Below are positions 9,665-19,841 of a DNA stretch of 64,000 nucleotides, piece by piece (the first letter of the stretch is position 1; each line of letters starts with the position of its first letter). This stretch comes from Draconibacterium halophilum. GTDB taxonomy: Bacteria > Bacteroidota > Bacteroidia > Bacteroidales > Prolixibacteraceae. The translations under genes and the position numbers were made by a program. The notes beneath the pieces were generated by a model, which saw only the letters and a list, made by a program, of their open reading frames with translations, did not search any database and had not been told where the DNA came from. Location of the stretch: positions 2,550,001-2,614,000 of the forward strand of contig NZ_CP048409.1 in the NCBI RefSeq assembly GCF_010448835.1. The letters are read 5' to 3'.

Positions 9665-11608
9665 ATGAGTACAATGAAAAATATACATAAGACGCTTTTG
9701 AAGAGTGGTGTACTGCTCATCATGTTCTTGGGTCTCTTTTCCTGCGAAGATTACCTGGATAAAGCACCTGAGTCAATCGTATCGGAGGAGGTAGCGTTTA
9801 GTAATTTCACCAATTTCCAGGGTTATATTGAAGAAATTTACAATTGTATCCCTGATAAGGAAAAGAAATACTGGACCACCTCATGGAACTGGGGTGATGA
9901 TGAACTATTTAACCTTGAAGGTAGTTGGCACATGACCAATCAGGTTGATATTGGTAACTTCTGGGCATGGCAAAACAATGCCGGTACCTGGTTTGACGAT
10001 GATAACGCAAATCCCACTTCTAACAATAAATTTGACCATGGTTTGTATGCGCATGCATGGTATTGCATTCGTAAAGCAAATATGGGAATCGAAAATCTTG
10101 ACTTGCTAACTGTGGCAACACAAGAGGAAAGAGATTTTATTGAAGGTCAACTCTACTTTTTCAGAGCATGGTGGCATGTTGAAATGATGCAATATCTTGG
10201 CGGTTTGCCTTATGTTGATTACGTATTACCTGCAGGTGAAAAACTGACTTTACCACGATTGAGCTATCAGGAATGTGCAGATAAAGCCGGAGCCGATTTA
10301 AGAAAAGCTGCTGACTTATTGCCAATCGACTGGGACAAAACAACAGTTGGTAAAAACACGCTGGGAAAAAACCAGTTGCGTGCTAATAAAATTATGGCCT
10401 TGGGTTATTTAGGTAAAAACTATTTGTGGGCTGCCAGTCCGTTAATGAAAAACGGTGCCGAAACAGGTGGTGCGAATACCTATAATTACGATGAGGACTA
10501 TGCACGCAAAGCTGCAGATGCTTTTGGTGAATTACTTAACCTTGTTGAAGGTGGGCAAACACAATATTCATTGGTAGATTTTGATTACGAAGACATTTAT
10601 AATCACAAAAAATCGAGCGGCGTTGATACGAAGTACAGCGATATGTTCTATACTACCGGACAAAACTGGTTAATGCCGGGTTCTACCGAAGCTATTTTCC
10701 GTGGCCCTTCAACCGATTCTAACGGTAGTAACTGGAACACCACAAAAACTTTCGGACCAAAAGTTAAAGGTCTGGTGGAACACGATAACATCATTCACCA
10801 TCCTACAGCTAATTACGTGAAGAATTATGGTATGGCTAACGGTTTGCCATTGGATGATCCGGAATCGGGTTTTGATCCTGAATATCCTTTTAAAGACCGC
10901 GATCCTCGTTTCTATCACGACATTGTTTTCGACGGATTTAAATACGTAAATGCCACAATGCCTGCTGATATGGAATACCTGCGTTATACAGGTTTGGCAA
11001 CAAACGGAACCATGAGAAATCCTGCCGACGGTAGCCGAACAGGTTATCTGATTCAGAAACTGGTACCGCATACGGCCAATAAATATGATGGAGCCTATAA
11101 CTGGAGTTCTAACCTGCATACCTATCTGCCATACATGCGTTTAGGAGATATCTATACCATGTATGCCGAAGCATGTGCTGCTTTTGGTGGTGCAACGGGG
11201 AAAGCATCAAATTTCACAAAAACAGCTGAAGATGCGCTTAACACACTTCGCGACCGTTGTGGAGCCGGCCATGTTGCTGCTTCGTACACAGCAAGCCGCG
11301 AAAGATTTATCGACGAGGTGAGAAGAGAACGTGCTGTAGAGCTTTCGTTCGAAGGTTTCCGCTTTAACGATCTGCAACGTTGGTTGTTGCTTACCGAGTA
11401 TCCTTACAATGTAAAAACTTCTCAGGAATTTGATCGGGTAGAAGACCTCGAATTTTATGAGAATAATGATCCAAGAGATGCCAGGGTAGCCAACTTTAGA
11501 GAAGAAGTCGTTTTAACACGTCAGTTTGGAGTTAAACATTACTGGTTCCCATTGAAAATTGAAGATGTTTCAATGTATCCGGAATTCGGACAGAATCCGG
11601 GCTGGTAG
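9665..11608 (+). CDS. xusB: SusD/RagB-family glycan-binding lipoprotein (XusB-like)
   Basis: This surface lipoprotein caps the preceding SusC transporter and captures xylan oligosaccharides. It has a lipoprotein signal (LIMFLGLFSCEDYL, Cys near residue 28), the SusD N-terminal helical region (FRAWWHVEMMQYLGGLPY) and the C-terminal family motif GFRFNDLQRW, followed by a final FPLKIEDVSMYPEFGQNPGW segment normal for RagB/SusD. Its 647 residues are within the usual 500-680. Start: ATG at 9665, with another ATG three codons later. It follows the SusC gene by 2 bases and is clearly co-transcribed. The substrate is inferred from the locus. Confidence 0.93.
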   Translation: MSTMKNIHKTLLKSGVLLIMFLGLFSCEDYLDKAPESIVSEEVAFSNFTNFQGYIEEIYNCIPDKEKKYWTTSWNWGDDELFNLEGSWHMTNQVDIGNFWAWQNNAGTWFDDDNANPTSNNKFDHGLYAHAWYCIRKANMGIENLDLLTVATQEERDFIEGQLYFFRAWWHVEMMQYLGGLPYVDYVLPAGEKLTLPRLSYQECADKAGADLRKAADLLPIDWDKTTVGKNTLGKNQLRANKIMALGYLGKNYLWAASPLMKNGAETGGANTYNYDEDYARKAADAFGELLNLVEGGQTQYSLVDFDYEDIYNHKKSSGVDTKYSDMFYTTGQNWLMPGSTEAIFRGPSTDSNGSNWNTTKTFGPKVKGLVEHDNIIHHPTANYVKNYGMANGLPLDDPESGFDPEYPFKDRDPRFYHDIVFDGFKYVNATMPADMEYLRYTGLATNGTMRNPADGSRTGYLIQKLVPHTANKYDGAYNWSSNLHTYLPYMRLGDIYTMYAEACAAFGGATGKASNFTKTAEDALNTLRDRCGAGHVAASYTASRERFIDEVRRERAVELSFEGFRFNDLQRWLLLTEYPYNVKTSQEFDRVEDLEFYENNDPRDARVANFREEVVLTRQFGVKHYWFPLKIEDVSMYPEFGQNPGW

Positions 11609-11650
11609 CCAAATTGAGTTAAAGTTTTTGTAATTATAATCGAATAAGCA

Positions 11651-14497
11651 ATGAAACATATACAAAAAAGATTCATTTTATTTGCCCTGTTTGTAGTTGT
11701 TCCGTTTTTGATGAACGCACAAACTCCGGCAGAAAATGAAACGGATACGATCACAATAACCAATGATCCATTGGTGCAGGTATCTTATCGCAAGGTGGCG
11801 CAAAGCGACATTTTGGGAGGCGTTTCTGTGGTCGATCTCGAAGAATTAATGAAAAAGAACTATAATACATATAGTTTAGACAACATGCAGGGCTACGTTG
11901 GTGGTTTTACCGGAAACGCACTGTGGGGCATGGGCGACTACCTCGTACTGGTTGATGGTGTTCCTCGTGCAGCTAACAATGTGTTGCCAACCGAAATCGA
12001 ACAGATCACATTTCTGAAATCGGCTGCAGCAGTTGTTCTTTATGGTAGCCGTGCTGCAAAAGGTGCTATTTTAATTTCAACAAAACGTGGTAAAAATACC
12101 CCGCTTGAAATTAATGTACGCGCAAACACTGGTTATCATGTATCAAAAAGTAATCCTTCATATTTAGGATCGGCTCAGTACATGACCCTGTATAATGAAG
12201 CACGTGTAAATGATGGACAGACGGCTTTGTACAGCGATGAAGACATTTACAATTACGCATCGGGAAGCAATCCTTACCGTTATCCGAATGTAGATTTTTA
12301 TTCATCAGAATATTTAAAGTCGTACTACAACCGTACCGACGTTTCAACAGAAATTTTGGGTGGTAACGAACGTGCAAAGTTTTATGCCAATATTGGTTAC
12401 TACCGCGAGAATGATGCGCTTGATTTTGGTGAAGCTGCTGATAATTTCACCGATCGTTTAAATATACGCGGTAATATCGATCTTAAACTGAACGATTTTA
12501 TTGATGCTTATATTAATACAAACGCAACTTTCTACAATTCACGTAGTGGAAATTCAAGCGAGGAAGATGGTAATTACTGGAGTGCTGCATCAACGTTGCG
12601 TCCTAACCGTATTGCTCCACTTGTTCCACTTGGTTTTATCGATCCAAACGATCAACAATCGTGGAATCTGATAAACGGAAGTGAGAACATTATTGGCGGG
12701 CAATATTTTCTGGGAGGTACTCAGGTGGATCAGACAAACATTTTTGCAGATTATTATGCTGCAGGATCAAGCAAGTGGACCAGCCGTCAGTTCCAGTTCG
12801 ACACCGGTTTGGATTTCGATTTAAGTGGTGTAACCGAAGGTTTGGCTTTTCATACACAGTTTGCTGTTGATTATGCTACTTCGTACAGCACATCATATAA
12901 TAATTCTTATGCAGTGTATGAGCCAAACTGGTACAATTACAATGGGGACGATGTAATTGCCGGAATAACAAAGTATAACAACGATGAGAAATCGGGTTCG
13001 CAAAATATTGGCGGAAGTACCAACAATCAAACCATTGCATTCTCAGGGTATTTTACCTACGATAAAACCTTTCAGGAAAACCACAACCTTAATGCAATGT
13101 TAATAGCATCGGGTTATCAAATTACCAATTCTGGTGAATATCACCGTATTAGTAATGCAAATGCCGGTTTGCAGTTGGGCTACAACTACAAGAAAAAGTA
13201 CTATGCCGACTTTAGTGCATCGGTAATCCACTCGGCAAAATTGCCTGCAGGAAACCGCCAGGCATTATCGCCATCTTTAAGTTTAGGATGGAAAATAAGT
13301 GAAGAGGATTTTATGGCCAACTCATCGGTATTTGATGAACTGAGTCTGAATTTATCAGGTAGTATCCTGAATTCAGACCTCGATATTGAAGAGTATTACA
13401 TGTACGAAGCCAACTACACACAGGCCGACGGTGCCTGGTGGGGATGGTATGATGGTGCATCGGAGCGCTCAACCAACTCACAACGAGGAGGAAATGATGA
13501 GCTGGATTTTGTTAAACGAAAAGAAGTATCGGCAACGCTGATGGCTTCGCTTTGGGAAAAACTTTTAACAGTTAACACTTCGTTCTTTATCAATTCTACC
13601 GAAGGATTGTTGATTGAGCCGTCTACCATTTTTCCAAACTATTTCTTCACCTATTGGCCTGATGCTTCATTTATTCCTAACGTTAACTTCAACAACGATA
13701 AACGTGTTGGATTTGACTTTAATGTGAACGTAAATAAACAGGTTGGAGAAGTAGATCTTACATTGGGTGTTTCTGGTATTTATTATACTACTGAAGCTAC
13801 ACAACGCGACGAAAATTACGAATACGATTATCAGTACCGCGAAGGTTTAGCAATTGATGGAATCTGGGGATTGGAAAGTACCGGTTTATTCCAGAGTGCT
13901 GACGAAGTTACCAACTCTCCTGAACAAAAATTTGGTGGAACGGTTAAACCCGGCGACATTAAATATGTGGATCAAAATGGCGACAATGTAATCGATAATA
14001 AAGATGAAGTATACCTTGGACGTGGCGGTTGGAGTGGAGCACCACTTACTATGGGTGTAAACTTTACAGCCAAATATAAAGGCTTTACTTTCTTCGCTCT
14101 TGGTACCGGAAATTATGGTGCTTATGCTATGAAAGATGACGCGTACCAATGGGTTTACGGAGATAGAAAATACTCGGAAGTAGTACTCGACCGTTGGACG
14201 GAAGAAACAAAAGCTACAGCTACTTACCCACGCCTGACAACAGAAAATGGAAGTAACAACTTCCGCGCTTCTGATTTCTGGATGTACAAAACAGACCGTT
14301 TTAATATTGCTAAAGTCCAAATCACTTATGATTTGCCACAAAGCCTGATTCAAAACAGTTTGTTCGAAAGCATCGCGACTTACGTTAGTGGTTCTAACCT
14401 GTTAACCATTTCGAAGGAAAAAGATATCCTGGAACTGGAATTTGACAGCGCACCACAAACGCGATTCTTTAATATAGGTTTAAAGGCCACATTCTAA
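11651..14497 (+). CDS. xusC: Second SusC/RagA-family transporter, short N-terminus (XusC-like)
   Basis: This is the second outer-membrane TonB-dependent transporter of the locus. It has a signal peptide ending MNAQ (about residue 23), then goes almost directly into the plug (YLVLVDGVPR, LKSAAAVVLYGSRAAKGAILISTKRGK) without the carboxypeptidase-D-like domain of the first SusC. The barrel ends FFNIGLKATF. Its 948 residues are about 100 fewer than the upstream copy, which the missing domain explains. The two SusCs are only distantly alike, so this is not a recent tandem duplication. It is 42 bases after the first SusD and 25 bases before the second. The pair probably takes oligosaccharides of different length or decoration, which is inference. 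Confidence 0.92.
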   Translation: MKHIQKRFILFALFVVVPFLMNAQTPAENETDTITITNDPLVQVSYRKVAQSDILGGVSVVDLEELMKKNYNTYSLDNMQGYVGGFTGNALWGMGDYLVLVDGVPRAANNVLPTEIEQITFLKSAAAVVLYGSRAAKGAILISTKRGKNTPLEINVRANTGYHVSKSNPSYLGSAQYMTLYNEARVNDGQTALYSDEDIYNYASGSNPYRYPNVDFYSSEYLKSYYNRTDVSTEILGGNERAKFYANIGYYRENDALDFGEAADNFTDRLNIRGNIDLKLNDFIDAYINTNATFYNSRSGNSSEEDGNYWSAASTLRPNRIAPLVPLGFIDPNDQQSWNLINGSENIIGGQYFLGGTQVDQTNIFADYYAAGSSKWTSRQFQFDTGLDFDLSGVTEGLAFHTQFAVDYATSYSTSYNNSYAVYEPNWYNYNGDDVIAGITKYNNDEKSGSQNIGGSTNNQTIAFSGYFTYDKTFQENHNLNAMLIASGYQITNSGEYHRISNANAGLQLGYNYKKKYYADFSASVIHSAKLPAGNRQALSPSLSLGWKISEEDFMANSSVFDELSLNLSGSILNSDLDIEEYYMYEANYTQADGAWWGWYDGASERSTNSQRGGNDELDFVKRKEVSATLMASLWEKLLTVNTSFFINSTEGLLIEPSTIFPNYFFTYWPDASFIPNVNFNNDKRVGFDFNVNVNKQVGEVDLTLGVSGIYYTTEATQRDENYEYDYQYREGLAIDGIWGLESTGLFQSADEVTNSPEQKFGGTVKPGDIKYVDQNGDNVIDNKDEVYLGRGGWSGAPLTMGVNFTAKYKGFTFFALGTGNYGAYAMKDDAYQWVYGDRKYSEVVLDRWTEETKATATYPRLTTENGSNNFRASDFWMYKTDRFNIAKVQITYDLPQSLIQNSLFESIATYVSGSNLLTISKEKDILELEFDSAPQTRFFNIGLKATF

Positions 14498-14522
14498 TAA
14501 GTAACTATAAAGAATTTTAACG

Positions 14523-16301
14523 ATGAAGAATATAATAAAATTAGTGGTTCTTGTACTTCTGTTCACCGCTTGCGACGATATGTTCGAGCCGGCTTTGGAG
14601 AATAACAGGGGACTTGATGCGATGTACAACGAACCAACTTATGCACAAGGTATTTTGGCCAATGCGTACATATTATTGCCCTACTCGTCGACTCCGAATA
14701 GCGATGTGGCAACTGATGATGCAGTAACCAACGATAACGAAAACGACTACCTGGCAATGGCCACAGGTTCGTGGACTGCCAGCGATAATCCCATGTCTCA
14801 ATGGCAAGGCAGAAGAAATGCGATTCAGTATATCAATCTGTTTTTAGCGAATACCAACGAGGTGGTTTGGAGTAAAGATGAAGTGATAAACACAATGTAT
14901 AACGACCGTTTGAAAGGTGAAGCTTACGCGCTGAGAGCCGTTCAAATGTATTCGTTGTTACTGGCGCACGGTGGCTGGACTGCCGGAGGCGAATTGTTAG
15001 GTATTCCGATTATTACGGAGCCTGAAACAGCTGATTCAGACTTTAACCTGCCTCGTAATACTTTCCAGGAGTGTATCGATCAGATCATTGCTGATGCAAA
15101 CACTGCTCTGGATCTTTTACCGCTTGATTTCGGCGATATCTCTGATGGGGAAATTCCTTCAAAATATCAGTCGTTGGGCGTTACCAATGCCGGCGATTAC
15201 AACCGGGTAAATGGTAACCACATGCGTGGCCGTATAACCGGACGTATTATTGAAGCAGTGCGCGCACAGGCAGCATTGTTGGCAGCCAGTCCATCGTACA
15301 ACAGCGGAACAACGGTAACCTGGGAAGATGCAGCAAATTTTGCTGCCGATGTTTTAGACCGTGTTGGCGGACCAAGTGGTTTGGCAACTGATGGACATAC
15401 CTGGTATGCCAATATTAGCCAAATTGAAGGTTTGGCATCTGGTGTAGCACCTCCTGAAATTATCTGGAGAGGCGATGTTGGTCAGAATAACGATTTGGAG
15501 ACTGATAACTTCCCTCCTTCGTTATACGGAAACGGACGTGTAAATCCTACACAAAACTTAGTTGATGCATTTCCAAGCTTAGACGGTTATCCAATTAATG
15601 ATCCTTCAAGCGGTTATGATCCTGCAAATCCTTACGCAAACCGCGACCCACGTTTAAACGACTATATTGTGGTTAACGAAAGCACACAAGGACCAAACAG
15701 CGATGTAATTGTTACCGGAACTTACAGCGATAACAACGACGGTATTAATAAGGAAAATGGATTGTCGACCCGCACAGGTTACTATATGCGTAAACTGTTG
15801 CGTTACGACTGTAATCCAAATCCGGAATTTGATACCGAACAAAAGCACTATACTGCACGTATTCGCTATACCGAAATATTCCTGGCCTATGCCGAAGCGG
15901 CTAACGAAGCCTGGGGACCAACCGGAACCGGCGGAAATACCTATTCTGCTTACGATGTTATTAAAGCCATCCGCGAAAGAGCTGGTATTGGTCAAGATAA
16001 TGGCGATGCCTATCTGGAATCAGTAAAAGGCGATCAGGATAAAATGCGCGAGTTGATCAGAAACGAGCGTCGTATTGAGCTTTGTTTCGAGAATCACCGT
16101 TTCTGGGATTTACGTCGCTGGGACGTTGCTAACCTGAACGAAACCGCCCGTGGAATGCGAATCGACGATCCGAATGGTACATATACTTACTCGCCAATTG
16201 ATGTTGAGTCAAGAAATTATGCCGATTATATGTATTACGGACCAATTCCTTACGGTGAACTACAGAAATGGAGTAACCTGGAACAAAATGCAGGTTGGTA
16301 A
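14523..16301 (+). CDS. xusD: Second SusD/RagB-family lipoprotein (XusD-like)
   Basis: This surface glycan-binding lipoprotein partners the second SusC. The lipobox is LLFTACDD (Cys near residue 17), so the signal peptide is very short. The SusD core includes LKGEAYALRAVQMYSLLLAHGGW and the C-terminal ERRIELCFENHRFWDLRRWDVAN motif, with an ending of YYGPIPYGELQKW...NAGW typical of the family. Its 592 residues are normal. It follows the second SusC by 25 bases, and the next gene starts about 100-130 bases later. Specificity for xylan is inferred from the neighbours. Confidence 0.92.
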   Translation: MKNIIKLVVLVLLFTACDDMFEPALENNRGLDAMYNEPTYAQGILANAYILLPYSSTPNSDVATDDAVTNDNENDYLAMATGSWTASDNPMSQWQGRRNAIQYINLFLANTNEVVWSKDEVINTMYNDRLKGEAYALRAVQMYSLLLAHGGWTAGGELLGIPIITEPETADSDFNLPRNTFQECIDQIIADANTALDLLPLDFGDISDGEIPSKYQSLGVTNAGDYNRVNGNHMRGRITGRIIEAVRAQAALLAASPSYNSGTTVTWEDAANFAADVLDRVGGPSGLATDGHTWYANISQIEGLASGVAPPEIIWRGDVGQNNDLETDNFPPSLYGNGRVNPTQNLVDAFPSLDGYPINDPSSGYDPANPYANRDPRLNDYIVVNESTQGPNSDVIVTGTYSDNNDGINKENGLSTRTGYYMRKLLRYDCNPNPEFDTEQKHYTARIRYTEIFLAYAEAANEAWGPTGTGGNTYSAYDVIKAIRERAGIGQDNGDAYLESVKGDQDKMRELIRNERRIELCFENHRFWDLRRWDVANLNETARGMRIDDPNGTYTYSPIDVESRNYADYMYYGPIPYGELQKWSNLEQNAGW

Positions 16302-16430
16302 TTTTCTGAATAATAATTGAAACGACCATGACAAAATATGTAATGCATATGCATTTTCTTAAAATCATGGGAGTTACATCTTATACCTTTAAAAATGAAC
16401 TATTTTAATAAGATGAAAATATTGAGAAAT

Positions 16431-17465
16431 ATGAAAAAGATTAAAATTTTAATGATAGTGTCAGCCGGAATTTTTGCAATGCTATTCACATCTTGCGAGA
16501 ACCAGGATGTAGAATTTCCGGACTTTGACTACAGCACCGTATATTTTGCCTACCAGTATCCGGTAAGGACTATTGTACTGGGAGAAGATATTATCGACAA
16601 TACGCTGGATAAAGAGCATAAATGCGAAATTTACGCGACAATGGGGGGTGTTTATTCCAACGACCAAAGCATTGGAATCGACATTTCTGTTGACAATAAT
16701 TTGTGCAACAACTTGTTTTTCGATGGCGATTTTTCTTCGCCTGTTCAGGCCATGCCAAGTAATTATTATTCTTTGGCAGCCGATCAAATCTTTCTGGATA
16801 AAACCATACAAGATGGTGTTGAAGTACAATTAACAGATGCGTTTTTTGCCGATCCAAATGCCTTAAAAAACACATACGTTATTCCGTTACGAATGACCAA
16901 TGTTGTAAATGCCGATTCTATTCTTTCAGGAGTTCCAAAATTCGATGGAGCTGTGAGAGTAAATATGAGCGACTGGGATGTTTTGCCTAAAGACTACGTA
17001 CTTTATTGTGTGAAATTTATTAATCCATGGCACGGAAATTACCTGCGTCGTGGTGAGGATGTAATTACAGAAGGCGGAGAAACCAGCACGGTTACACGTG
17101 AGGCTGAATTTGTTGAAGACGACGAATTGGTTGCATTGGAAACAGCCTCATTAAATACAGTTGAGTTTCCGGTTCCGGTTGTAAACGAAAGTGGCGAAAA
17201 CGTAACATGTACCTTGTTGCTAACTTTCAACGATCAGAACGCTTGTACCATAACTTCTGCTACGGAAGGATTCAACGCAACAGGCAGTGGAACCTTTGTT
17301 GAAGATGGAGAAAAAAATAGCTGGGGCAACGAAGACCGTAACGCAATCTATCTGGATTACACAATTGATATGGGAAGCAAAAGCTATGCTACAACAGATA
17401 TACTGGTTGTTCGCGACCGTGGTATTGCATTTGAAACATTTTCACCATCATATAACGTTAACTAA
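16431..17465 (+). CDS. xusE: DUF1735/DUF5627 surface glycan-binding lipoprotein (XusE-like)
   Basis: This is a probable surface glycan-binding protein of the locus. The signal peptide ends FTSCENQD with a lipobox Cys. The N-terminal half (VYFAYQYPVRTIVLGED, DISVDNNLCNN, YVIPLRMTNV) looks like a DUF1735 domain, and the C-terminal half, ending in TDILVVRDRGIAFETFSP, looks like DUF5627. The start at 16431 gives a normal lipoprotein leader; in-frame ATGs at 16395 and 16413 would add up to 12 residues. It sits between the second SusD and the GH10 gene, exactly where Prevotella has xusE and Bacteroides ovatus has the equivalent surface binding protein. Domain names are from memory of the families. 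No catalytic motif is visible. Confidence 0.8.
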   Translation: MKKIKILMIVSAGIFAMLFTSCENQDVEFPDFDYSTVYFAYQYPVRTIVLGEDIIDNTLDKEHKCEIYATMGGVYSNDQSIGIDISVDNNLCNNLFFDGDFSSPVQAMPSNYYSLAADQIFLDKTIQDGVEVQLTDAFFADPNALKNTYVIPLRMTNVVNADSILSGVPKFDGAVRVNMSDWDVLPKDYVLYCVKFINPWHGNYLRRGEDVITEGGETSTVTREAEFVEDDELVALETASLNTVEFPVPVVNESGENVTCTLLLTFNDQNACTITSATEGFNATGSGTFVEDGEKNSWGNEDRNAIYLDYTIDMGSKSYATTDILVVRDRGIAFETFSPSYNVN

Positions 17466-17479
17466 TCGCTTAAATTAAG

Positions 17480-19639
17480 ATGAAAATGAAATACATAAAT
17501 AAACTTTTGCTGGGTGCCATTTCCATTCTTTTTATGGCATCTTGCGTTGAAGATAGTTTACTCGATTATAAAGTCGATAAACCAGAAAATCTTGCCCGGC
17601 TGGAGTATTTGAATGATTACGATGTGTTGAAATCATATGTTGACAGAAGTGCCAGCCCCGATTTTAAATTGGGGGCAGGTGTTTCGCTGAACGCTTTCAA
17701 CGAAAAAGGATTGGTATACAGTCATATCAGTTCAAATTTCGATGAAGTTACAGCTGGATATGGAATGAAACATGGCGCAATTGTTCAGGACAACGGAAGC
17801 ATGGACTTTTCAGGAGTAGAAAGCTTTATCGCTTCTACCGAAGAAGCAGGCGTTACAATATACGGGCACACTCTTGCATGGCATGCCAACCAGAACGCTG
17901 AGTACCTGAACGGACTTATTGCACCGATTGAGATCCCCGGAACTGGTGGGCCAGGATGGGAAGTCTTAACAGAAATTGATTTTGAGGATGATGACGCGTC
18001 CAACTACGAGCTGAGGGGAGCTGAATCAACTTTCTCTGATCACGATGGAGGACGGGCACTATCAATTGTAAACCCGGCCATTACAGAGAACGACTGGAAT
18101 GTGCAATTTTTTGTAACCTTTCCACAGGAAACTGTCGAAGGTCAGCAATTCAGACTTACCATGGATGTGAAAGCATCCAATGATGGTGTAAGTTATCCTA
18201 CCCAGGCGCATCGTTCTCCTGGTGCGTACAAACACTGGGACTTCTTCGGAACTATCAGCCCTACCACAGAGTGGAGCCAGATTTCGGTAGAGACGACAAT
18301 CGACGGAAGTACTTCAGAGTGTACAACTATAGCATTTAACCTTGGTAATAATGTTACAACGTACGAATTTGATAACATTAAGGTTGAGTGGTTAAATCCA
18401 AATGGTGGAGGACCAACCTGGGATGTAGTATCTGAAAACGATTTCGAAACAGACAATGCCTCGAACTACCAGGGTAATTCAAATGCATTAATGAGTTTTA
18501 CAGCCGATGGAACAGGTGCTGAAGGAAATGGAAGAGCATTAAAGATTGTAAACGAATCAGTTCGTGCAAACGATTGGGACTGCCAATTCTTTTTTACTTT
18601 CCCTGAAGCTACTGAAGTAGGTCAAAAATACATCTTGGAAATGGATGTAAAAGCTGATGCTGATGTATCGGTTCCTACTCAGGCACATACAGTACCTTAT
18701 GCATATAAACACTGGGATTTCTTCGGTCAGGTTGCTTTTACAAACGAATGGACACATTTTGTGAAAGAAGTTACGATTGCAGACAATACGTCGGGTTGTA
18801 CAACCATTGCTTTTAACTTGGGGGCAAACGCAACTAATTACTATTTCGATAACGTTGTGGTAAAATGGTTTAACGAAGATGGTGGTGGTGCAACCATCAT
18901 TGAAATGACGCCCGAAGAAAAGCAAGATACTATTACTGCTGAACTTGACCGCTGGATTGCAGGAATGATGGAAGTATCGAAAGATTATGTACATGCCTGG
19001 GATGTGGTGAATGAGCCAATGGATGATGGTAGTCCGTTCGAGCTGAAAACAGGAGTTGGCAGAGATGATTTACCTGCCGATCATTTCTACTGGCAGGATT
19101 ATATGGGTAAAGATTACGGTGTTGAAGCTTTCATTATGGCGGCACAATACGGTAGCTCTGATACCAAATTATTCATCAACGATTATAACCTGGAATACAA
19201 CATTGATAAATGTAAAGGTTTGATTGCTTATGCTGAATACATCGAAAGCAAAGGAGCTCGTGTTGATGGAATTGGAACACAGATGCACATTAACACTAAC
19301 TCTGATAAGGATCAAATTGTGGAGATGTTTACACTGTTGGCTGCCACAGGGAAACTGATAAAAATATCAGAACTTGATATCGGTATTGCCGATGGAGTAA
19401 CAACACCAAATGCAACTGTGGAAGACCTGCAAGCTCAGGCCGAAATGTATCAATACGTTGTTGAAAAGTACCTGGAATTAATTCCGGCAGGTCAACAATA
19501 CGGTATTACTGCATGGAGCCCGCTTGACAGTCCGGATGACTCTTCATGGAGAGCCGGACAGCCAATTGGTCTTTGGAATGAAGGTTATTACAGAAAACCG
19601 GCTTATGCTGGATTTGCAGATGGCTTAGGAGGAGAATAA
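17480..19639 (+). CDS. xyn10C: GH10 endo-1,4-beta-xylanase with two CBMs inserted in the catalytic domain (Xyn10C-like)
   Basis: This cell-surface endoxylanase would cut the xylan backbone. It has a lipoprotein signal (LFMASCVEDS). The GH10 barrel starts near residue 55 and is interrupted after TIYGHTLAWHANQNAEYLN (about 130-150) by two homologous CBM4/9-like jelly rolls (about 160-310 and 313-470; both have KHWDFFG and CTTIAFNLG). It then resumes with the acid/base Glu512 in DVVNEP and nucleophile Glu631 in ISELDIG. The ending is WSPLDSPDDSSWRAGQPIGLW. The usual WHSQ motif reads WHAN. Its 719 residues fit a GH10 of about 380 plus two modules. It is 14 bases after the preceding gene and is followed by a terminator, so it closes the xus-like operon. 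Prevotella Xyn10C and a B. ovatus GH10 share the inserted-module design. Confidence 0.93.
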   Translation: MKMKYINKLLLGAISILFMASCVEDSLLDYKVDKPENLARLEYLNDYDVLKSYVDRSASPDFKLGAGVSLNAFNEKGLVYSHISSNFDEVTAGYGMKHGAIVQDNGSMDFSGVESFIASTEEAGVTIYGHTLAWHANQNAEYLNGLIAPIEIPGTGGPGWEVLTEIDFEDDDASNYELRGAESTFSDHDGGRALSIVNPAITENDWNVQFFVTFPQETVEGQQFRLTMDVKASNDGVSYPTQAHRSPGAYKHWDFFGTISPTTEWSQISVETTIDGSTSECTTIAFNLGNNVTTYEFDNIKVEWLNPNGGGPTWDVVSENDFETDNASNYQGNSNALMSFTADGTGAEGNGRALKIVNESVRANDWDCQFFFTFPEATEVGQKYILEMDVKADADVSVPTQAHTVPYAYKHWDFFGQVAFTNEWTHFVKEVTIADNTSGCTTIAFNLGANATNYYFDNVVVKWFNEDGGGATIIEMTPEEKQDTITAELDRWIAGMMEVSKDYVHAWDVVNEPMDDGSPFELKTGVGRDDLPADHFYWQDYMGKDYGVEAFIMAAQYGSSDTKLFINDYNLEYNIDKCKGLIAYAEYIESKGARVDGIGTQMHINTNSDKDQIVEMFTLLAATGKLIKISELDIGIADGVTTPNATVEDLQAQAEMYQYVVEKYLELIPAGQQYGITAWSPLDSPDDSSWRAGQPIGLWNEGYYRKPAYAGFADGLGGE

Positions 19640-19672
19640 ATTTTCTATTATAGATTAATTTGGTAGTATAAG

Positions 19673-19707
19673 GAGAGGCTGTTTGGTTAAAAACAGTCTC
19701 TTCTTTC
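19673..19707 (+). terminator. Intrinsic terminator after the xus-like operon
   Basis: The stem GAGAGGCTGTTT (19673-19684) pairs with AAACAGTCTCTT (19691-19702), with one G-T wobble, and is followed by a T-rich stretch. It lies 34 bases after the GH10 stop. Confidence 0.75.
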
Positions 19708-19841
19708 TTGTAATAGTGAACCCGATGTGTATACAGAAAACCTCGTTCACGTTTGTCAAACTATTAAACTTGTAATATTCAGGTTTCTCTATTACACCTA
19801 AAATATCACCTTGTAACTTTATAGATGATATCAGTTTGTGT

